34,186 nt of DNA, taken from assembly GCA_012974315.1 (NCBI GenBank), contig JAAXQI010000033.1:1-34186 (forward strand), in the 5' to 3' direction. The notes beneath the pieces were generated by a model. It saw only the letters and a program-made list of their open reading frames with translations. It was not told where the DNA came from and searched no databases. Positions 28,490 through 34,186 of this stretch are shown here, one piece after another (position 1 is the first letter of the stretch; each line of letters begins with the position of its first letter). The translations under genes were made by a program, and so were the position numbers. Source of the DNA: Desulfobacterales bacterium (lineage in GTDB: Bacteria > Desulfobacterota > Desulfobulbia > Desulfobulbales > BM004).

Positions 28490-29383
28490 TCATTTCAATG
28501 CGACCGGTATCCTGGGGCCCGATTTACTGCCGATTGGAAGACCGGCAATTTCAAGGGTAATTGCATCAAACCTACACGCCTTGTCCATGCACTTCAGACA
28601 GGAAATACATTCTGCATTTTCCGGGGATTCATTGAATTTCACGCCCATGGGACAGACAGAGTGGCACTCCCCGCACTTGGTGCAATTTTCTTCAACAAGT
28701 CTGAGCTTTACCAGCTTAAGTTTTTTGAACAACGAATAAAATGCCCCTAGCGGGCAAGCTGTCCGGCAAAATGGCCTGCTGGCCAGAATGGACCAGATTA
28801 TAAAACCCACTAAAATGAACAGTTTATTATAAAAAATCGGACCAATAGTCCGTCCAAGTTCAGGCTGCAGCAGAAGCATAGGCAGGCCGGCTTCCAGGGT
28901 CCCGGCAGGACAGAAATACTTGCAGTACCATGGTTCTCCATACCCGAAAGCATCAACAGCTGTCAGGGGCAGGAGAATTACAAAGAAGATCAAAAAGAAA
29001 TATTTAATGTAGTTGAGTTTCTGCGGGATATTAAATTTTCTGGAGGGAATTTTATGGAGCAATTCCTGGATCAATCCGAAAGGACAGGCCCAGCCGCAAA
29101 TAAGCCGCCCGAAAACTCCGCCCAGAATCCCCATGGTCCCGATAACATACAGGCCAAAAAAATTCTGTCCGTTTTCCAGGGCAACCCGGATACCAGCCAT
29201 CATCTGCTGTAAAGAACCTATGGGGCAATATGTTGTTGCAGCAGGGCAGGAATAACAGTTCAAGCCGGGTGAGCAGACAACCTTTAACGGCCCCTGATAG
29301 ATGGTGCGTGTAAAAGGAAAAGACCATGAGCCATTCACCAGTAAGGCCATAATGGTCTGTATCCACTTTCTAATAACTTCCAT
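28490..29383 (-). CDS. NapH-like membrane polyferredoxin / 4Fe-4S binding protein
   Basis: 297-aa ORF. Multiple TM segments, CGWACPFGLIQELLHKIPSRK, CRTACPLGAFYSLF, and ferredoxin motifs CTKCGECHSVCPMGV and CISCLKCMDKAC. Confidence 0.92.
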   Translation of the reverse strand: MEVIRKWIQTIMALLVNGSWSFPFTRTIYQGPLKVVCSPGLNCYSCPAATTYCPIGSLQQMMAGIRVALENGQNFFGLYVIGTMGILGGVFGRLICGWACPFGLIQELLHKIPSRKFNIPQKLNYIKYFFLIFFVILLPLTAVDAFGYGEPWYCKYFCPAGTLEAGLPMLLLQPELGRTIGPIFYNKLFILVGFIIWSILASRPFCRTACPLGAFYSLFKKLKLVKLRLVEENCTKCGECHSVCPMGVKFNESPENAECISCLKCMDKACRFDAITLEIAGLPIGSKSGPRIPVALK

Positions 29384-29547
29384 TATCCTATACCAATGCA
29401 GCTTAAGCAGACCTGGACTGCCTGCGCAAGAACCCTGCCCACTTCACCGTTCATAATGCCAATCATCCCCATAACTAGAAAAAACAGGATGGTGATAAAC
29501 GGAGCAACCCTTATGTTTTTAGTCTTTTCTTCTTTCTTCCTGGCCAT
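29383..29547 (-). CDS. CxxC-containing single-TM microprotein (CD1871A-like)
   Basis: Hand-translated minus-strand ORF absent from the track: MARKKEEKTKNIRVAPFITILFFLVMGMIGIMNGEVGRVLAQAVQVCLSCIGIG*. Its stop overlaps the start of the polyferredoxin gene (TAATG), and it starts 11 nt after the thiamine-binding gene. The CLSCIGIG tail matches my recollection of CD1871A-family CxxC proteins. Confidence 0.85.
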   Translation of the reverse strand: MARKKEEKTKNIRVAPFITILFFLVMGMIGIMNGEVGRVLAQAVQVCLSCIGIG

Positions 29548-29558
29548 TTCTTCAGAAC

Positions 29559-29870
29559 CTATTGCTGCATCTTTGCAAGCCGGTTAACTACTGATGCCTT
29601 TTTAGCACCGATTGAAACCTTTTTATCCCTTCGATCATCCAGGCTTATCTGGGTCACAACCCTATTGACGCCTTTAGAAAACGGGCTCTCGGATAATTGA
29701 GCAGCCAGCATTAAGAGATCCTCTGTGTTGCCTTCAATAATTGTACCCATGTCTGTCAGCTCGTAGGAAAAACCTGATTTCTCAAGAACTTTCTGAATAT
29801 CAGCTACATATTCACCTACGCTGGGAGAATTTGTGCCCAACGGTATAATTGTAAGGTGCATTAAAGCCAT
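29559..29870 (-). CDS. MTH1187-family thiamine-binding protein (DUF77/YqgV-like)
   Basis: 103-aa ORF: MHLTIIPLGTNSPSVGEYVADIQKVLEKSGFSYELTDMGTIIEGNTEDLL...GVNRVVTQISLDDRRDK, typical of the MTH1187/YkoF-like fold. Confidence 0.9.
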   Translation of the reverse strand: MALMHLTIIPLGTNSPSVGEYVADIQKVLEKSGFSYELTDMGTIIEGNTEDLLMLAAQLSESPFSKGVNRVVTQISLDDRRDKKVSIGAKKASVVNRLAKMQQ

Positions 29871-30090
29871 TTTCCCCTCCAGAAAGATTTCGTCGCTGCC
29901 AACAATTTCTTCATCAATTACTTAATAGCGACAGCATAAAAATGCAAGAAACAAGAAGTCTTCGGCTCGCTATCTACTGCTTTATACCCATCAATAATTT
30001 AATCTTTTTGATTTTATCCGCTTACAATGGTAGAGAAAAACAACTATTGCTTTAATATATTGTTGCCTACTTAATTCCTGGAGTGTCCCC

Positions 30091-31749
30091 ATGGCATATT
30101 CAACAGACTTCCTGATCATCGGCACCGGCATTTCCGGGCTGTCATTTGCCTTGAAAGCAGCAAAAATCGGCAAAGTTACAATTGTCACCAAAAAGGCAAA
30201 AGTTGATACTGCAACCAACCTTGCCCAGGGTGGAATTGCAGCGGTCCTCTCTGAAGAGGATTCCTTTGATCTGCATATTATGGATACACTGCGCTCCGGA
30301 GCCGGACTGTGCAAAGAAGAAGTGGTCCGCATGGTGGTTGAAAACGGCCCTGACCGCGTGCAGGAACTCCTTGACATCGGGGTGCATTTCAAAACCAGGA
30401 CACATGATACCCCGCTTCTTGACCTGGGGCGTGAGGGTGGCCACTCAGCACGCCGTATCGCCCATGCATTGGATCTTACCGGACGAGAGATAGAAAACGC
30501 ACTGCTGCAAAAGGTTGCCGAGACTCCCAACATTCGTTTACTTGAGAACCACCTCGCCGTTGACCTGTTAATTGGATCCAAAGCCGGGGTAAAACCATCT
30601 GAAAACCGTTTTGATGACCTCTGTCTTGGCGCCTATGTTCTTGATCGGGAAAGCGGCAAGATCGATAACTGGCGGGCAAAGGTAACAATTCTCTGCTCAG
30701 GCGGTTGCGGCAAGGTATATCTTTATACGACAAATCCGGATATTGCCACAGGTGACGGAATTGCCATGGCTTACCGGGCCGGTGCCAGGGTCGCCAACCT
30801 GGAATTCGTCCAATTTCATCCGACATGTCTTTATCACCCCAAGGCAAAAAATTTCCTGATTTCAGAGGCAGTCCGGGGTGAAGGCGGTCGATTGATTGAC
30901 GAAAAAGGGTTCCATTTCATGGAGAAATATGACCCCGGGGGAGACCTTGCAACCAGGGATACTGTTGCCAGGGCAATTGATACCGAGATGAAGGGTAGTG
31001 GCGATGACTGTGTCTATCTTGATATCAGCCATAAGGACGCAGATTTTATCAAAAGCAGATTTCCCAACATCTATCAAACCTGTTTTTCATACGGTATTGA
31101 CATCACAAAGGAACCAATCCCGGTTGTCCCGGCCGCCCATTACATGTGCGGAGGAGTCCTGACTGATATGTGGGGCAGGACAAATATTGAAAACCTCTTT
31201 GCCCTTGGTGAAACAGCCTGTACGGGTTTGCATGGCGGCAACCGCTTAGCCAGCAACTCCCTGCTTGAAGCTGTCGTTTTTGCACACCAGGCCTATCTGG
31301 TATGTGATCAGGAAAAAGACATAATCCTAGGTACTCCATTCCATGATTCCCCGGAATGGTCAACAGGCAAGGCAAGGATGATTAATGAAAACGTGTTAAT
31401 CACCCATAACTGGGACCAGATCCGGCGCCTTATGTGGAACTATGTCGGGATTGTGCGGAGCGAAAAACGCCTTAATCTGGTCAAAAAGCGATTGGCTCCA
31501 ATACTCAAGGAAATAGCGCAACATTTCAGGGATTACTTCCTGACCCCTGACCTTGTTGAATTGCGTAATATTGCCCTGGTGGCTGAACTCATTGTACAAA
31601 GCAGCATTCACCGCAAAGAGTCCAGAGGACTTCATGCCATTACTGAATATCCCGCACAGGATGACAAGAACTGGCTCCATGACACCATCCTGTCCCGTAG
31701 CGACAAAACAATACAATCATCTCTCCTGGGCCCTGATGAGCATGAATAA
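30091..31749 (+). CDS. nadB: L-aspartate oxidase
   Basis: 552-aa ORF with DFLIIGTGISGLSFALKAA, NLAQGGIAAVLSEEDSFDLHIMDTLRSGAGLC, REGGHSARRIAHALD and GLHGGNRLASNSLLEAVVF. Confidence 0.96.
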   Translation: MAYSTDFLIIGTGISGLSFALKAAKIGKVTIVTKKAKVDTATNLAQGGIAAVLSEEDSFDLHIMDTLRSGAGLCKEEVVRMVVENGPDRVQELLDIGVHFKTRTHDTPLLDLGREGGHSARRIAHALDLTGREIENALLQKVAETPNIRLLENHLAVDLLIGSKAGVKPSENRFDDLCLGAYVLDRESGKIDNWRAKVTILCSGGCGKVYLYTTNPDIATGDGIAMAYRAGARVANLEFVQFHPTCLYHPKAKNFLISEAVRGEGGRLIDEKGFHFMEKYDPGGDLATRDTVARAIDTEMKGSGDDCVYLDISHKDADFIKSRFPNIYQTCFSYGIDITKEPIPVVPAAHYMCGGVLTDMWGRTNIENLFALGETACTGLHGGNRLASNSLLEAVVFAHQAYLVCDQEKDIILGTPFHDSPEWSTGKARMINENVLITHNWDQIRRLMWNYVGIVRSEKRLNLVKKRLAPILKEIAQHFRDYFLTPDLVELRNIALVAELIVQSSIHRKESRGLHAITEYPAQDDKNWLHDTILSRSDKTIQSSLLGPDEHE

Positions 31750-32584
31750 GCCCCCTAAAGGGGACAAGCCCCCTGGCGAGGATAAACACCCTAAAGGGCA
31801 TAAACCCTCTGGCAAGGACACGTCAGCATACCTGGAACCAGCCGAAAACATTCTTGTTTTCCCGGGTTTTTCCTCTTCCTGCCTTTTTCATGGGACATTC
31901 AACCGGCATGGCGGCGTCAGCCCGTCTCCATGGAATTCTAATAATGTTTCCTTCGGACTTGGCGACAATTCTGAAAATATATATGCCAACAGAAAACAAA
32001 TAAAAACAGCTCTTGGCTGCAAGCGCCTTGTCTCTGCAAAACAGATTCACGGTTCCCGGGTGCATACTGTTGATGAAAGCCCGGCGGACGACCTGGAAAT
32101 CCATGGATTTGATGGACTGATCACCAATGTACCAGGCATAGGTTTAATGATCCAACAGGCTGACTGCCAAGCTGTTCTGCTGTTTGATCCTGCAAAAAAA
32201 GCTATTGGTATTGCCCATGTGGGCTGGCGGGGAACCGTGGCAGATATCATTGCTGAGACGGTTTTTTCCATGGGTCAGGAATTTTCAACAGAGCCGACTG
32301 ATATAATAGCGGCCATAAGTCCTTCTCTGGGACCATGTTGTGCGGAGTTTATCAATTTTCGCTCTGAACTTCCAGAAGCGCTGCATGGCTATCAGGTTCG
32401 GGCCAACTATTTTGATTTCTGGGCAATAAGCCGCGACCAACTCTGTGGAGTTGGTGTCAGGCCGGAAAATATCCAGGCCGCTGGTATTTGCACCTGCTGC
32501 AATCAGGATTTTTTTTCTTATCGCAGAGACAGGGATACCGGACGCTTTGCGTCTGTGATTGGGGTGAAAAAGACTGAAGACTGA
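31736..32584 (+). CDS. pgeF: Laccase-domain protein (YfiH/PgeF family, peptidoglycan editing factor)
   Basis: Motifs LVSAKQIHGSRVHTVDE, MIQQADCQAVLLFDPAKKAIGIAHVGWRGTVADI, SPSLGPCCAEF. The ORF opens at 31553 but that part overlaps nadB; in-frame ATGs at 31736 and 31742 are the likely starts. Confidence 0.92.
   Translation: MSMNKPPKGDKPPGEDKHPKGHKPSGKDTSAYLEPAENILVFPGFSSSCLFHGTFNRHGGVSPSPWNSNNVSFGLGDNSENIYANRKQIKTALGCKRLVSAKQIHGSRVHTVDESPADDLEIHGFDGLITNVPGIGLMIQQADCQAVLLFDPAKKAIGIAHVGWRGTVADIIAETVFSMGQEFSTEPTDIIAAISPSLGPCCAEFINFRSELPEALHGYQVRANYFDFWAISRDQLCGVGVRPENIQAAGICTCCNQDFFSYRRDRDTGRFASVIGVKKTED
31751..31822 (+). repeat. Four degenerate 18-bp repeats inside the 5' end of pgeF
   Basis: CCCCCTAAAGGGGACAAG / CCCCCTGGCGAGGATAAA / CACCCTAAAGGGCATAAA / CCCTCTGGCAAGGACACG, encoding PPKGDK PPGEDK HPKGHK PSGKDT. 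Confidence 0.92.
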
Positions 32585-32605
32585 AGACTGAAGACTGAAG
32601 ACTGA
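32571..32605. repeat. Five perfect tandem copies of a heptamer (AGACTGA)
   Basis: AGACTGA x5 read directly. The pgeF stop codon (TGA, 32582-32584) is the end of unit 2. Confidence 0.97.
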
Positions 32606-32701
32606 AGAAGAAATTTTAATCAATTGAAAATACAGAACAAACACCTTTTTTAGTTTTTCACCTTTTCACGCAGCTGAACAAAAAAAATTATTAAACAAGG
32701 T

Positions 32702-34081
32702 TTGGAACATAAGGTGTCAAAAAGTCCACGTTACATTGCCATTGAAATTCTCTGCAACTGGGAAGAAAACCGTCTGCCTGTTGATCAGATAATGGAGAAA
32801 TGTTTTTCCAGCATGATCCTTGATGATCCGCGTGATCGACAATTGTCTATGTCCCTGGTATATGGCGTTATCCGCTGGCAGGGATATCTGGATTGGGTGC
32901 TTGGTGATTTTTCCAAACATCCTCTGAACAAAATGAAAAGCCGAACCCTGCAGGCACTCAGGGTTGGCCTTTTCCAGCTGCTTTTTCTGGACCGTATCCC
33001 TCCATCTGCTGCAATCAACGAAACTGTCCAGGCCCTAAAAGACATGAAGCAGCCAAAATGGCTGACCGGATTTGTCAACGGAATTTTACGCAGCGTCGAA
33101 CGACAGCGCCAAAACCTTCCTACCCCTTTTAATAACATGCCACTCCCGGAATCTGCCCTGCTGAGCCACCCGGAATGGCTTATACAGCGATGGAAAACCC
33201 GTTACGGAAACCCATTGACTACCACAATATGCCGGGAGAACAACACAATTGCACCACTCTGCTTGCGGACCAATACATCTCTTACCTCAACAGAGACCTT
33301 ACTGAAAAAATTTAAAAAAGCAGGTCTGGATGCAGCGCCTGGCAAGTTCAGCCCATTAGCTATCAAACTTGTGGATTATCACGGGCCTGTTGTAAATATT
33401 CCCGGATTTGGAGAAGGACTGTTTCAGGTGCAGGACGAGGCAGCACAGCTGATTACTCTACTGCTTGGTCCACTACAGAAGGAAAAATCTTACCTTGACG
33501 GTTGTGCAGGCCTGGGAGGCAAAACATCTCACCTGGCCCAGATGTTGCCAGCAGAAAGCATACTGATTGCCATTGAACCCAATAAAGGACGCGTAAAAAA
33601 ACTCAAGGAAAACCTTGCCCGCTTGCGGCTCGACACTTCAGTGACTATTGTTGAGGATACGATTGGCTCTCTTCTGCCTGTTATGAAAGAAAAATTTGAT
33701 GGGGTGCTGATAGACGCCCCCTGTTCAGGCCTGGGAGTTATCAGGCGGCACCCGGATATACGCTGGAACAGGACCCCTGAAGACCTGCTGCGTTACCAGG
33801 AAATACAATCTGCCATACTCGACAGCGCGGCTCAACTTCTGGCTTCTGGAGGAACACTGGTCTATGCTACCTGCAGCACAGAACCAGAGGAAAACGAAGA
33901 GGTAGTTCAAAATTTTCTTGCTCAAAATCCCCGGTTTATATTGTCAAACTGCAGAGATGTATTGCCTGGAAATGGAGCTTCACTTGTTGATAGTACGGGG
34001 GTTTTTCGGACCCTGCCGGGCCAGGACGACCTGGACGGATTCTTTGGAGCAAGGCTAATTAAAAAATATAGTGCATCTTAA
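32702..34081 (+). CDS. rsmB: 16S rRNA (cytosine-C5) methyltransferase RsmB
   Basis: 459-aa ORF. NusB-like N-terminus (YIAIEILCNWEENRLPVDQIMEKCF), YLDGCAGLGGKTSHLAQML, DAPCSGLGVIRRHPDIRWNR, VYATCSTEPEENEEVVQNFL. Start may be TTG 32702 or GTG 32714. Confidence 0.95.
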   Translation: MEHKVSKSPRYIAIEILCNWEENRLPVDQIMEKCFSSMILDDPRDRQLSMSLVYGVIRWQGYLDWVLGDFSKHPLNKMKSRTLQALRVGLFQLLFLDRIPPSAAINETVQALKDMKQPKWLTGFVNGILRSVERQRQNLPTPFNNMPLPESALLSHPEWLIQRWKTRYGNPLTTTICRENNTIAPLCLRTNTSLTSTETLLKKFKKAGLDAAPGKFSPLAIKLVDYHGPVVNIPGFGEGLFQVQDEAAQLITLLLGPLQKEKSYLDGCAGLGGKTSHLAQMLPAESILIAIEPNKGRVKKLKENLARLRLDTSVTIVEDTIGSLLPVMKEKFDGVLIDAPCSGLGVIRRHPDIRWNRTPEDLLRYQEIQSAILDSAAQLLASGGTLVYATCSTEPEENEEVVQNFLAQNPRFILSNCRDVLPGNGASLVDSTGVFRTLPGQDDLDGFFGARLIKKYSAS

Positions 34082-34186
34082 GCAAACTCAGCAAAGTTCC
34101 TCTTGGGGCCTTGGTATACTGGAATGACGAATTTTTTTGAGCAATAAGATTCTTTCAAGGCTGTAATCCAGTAACAGTCGAGGAAA

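Noticed and set aside
29396-29587. 63-aa plus-strand ORF from the track
   Set aside because: Antisense to the CxxC microprotein, which has better genomic context (TAATG overlap with the next gene) and a recognisable C-terminal motif.
29991-30581. 196-aa minus-strand ORF, Ser/Arg-rich
   Set aside because: Mostly antisense to the start of nadB, with the biased composition typical of shadow ORFs.
32571-32605. Heptamer repeat as a phase-variation switch for PgeF
   Set aside because: The in-frame stop is already at unit 2, so gain or loss of later units would not change the reading frame of PgeF.

Overview
This 34 kb window appears to be a chromosomal segment of a sulfate-, sulfite- or sulfur-metabolising Desulfobacterota-type bacterium. 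The taxonomic call is inferred from a dsrA-dsrB-dsrD operon on the minus strand with reductive bacterial-type DsrAB and DsrD. Most of the rest is housekeeping: metK, ahcY, birA, pgi, rpe, serA, nadB, pgeF and rsmB. There is also an RND efflux pump with its adaptor, a two-domain M16 peptidase, a SAM methyltransferase, and an envelope cluster (ExeA-like ATPase, GspB-like protein, LysM lytic transglycosylase, MORN-repeat protein). A solitary Mrr-like nuclease follows that cluster. Less ordinary observations: (1) a 54-aa CxxC membrane microprotein, absent from the supplied ORF track, sits between an MTH1187-type thiamine-binding protein and a NapH-like polyferredoxin; (2) an alanine dehydrogenase gene is broken by an internal deletion removing the NAD-binding glycine-rich segment, plus a frameshift; (3) a modular palindromic repeat family occurs just after that pseudogene and again, inverted, in frame at the N-terminus of PgeF; (4) the Mrr-like nuclease has substitutions at expected catalytic positions. 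I found no CRISPR array, rRNA, tRNA, prophage or transposase. No single locus is clearly a new defence or biosynthetic system. All family names come from reading the translations, not from database searches.
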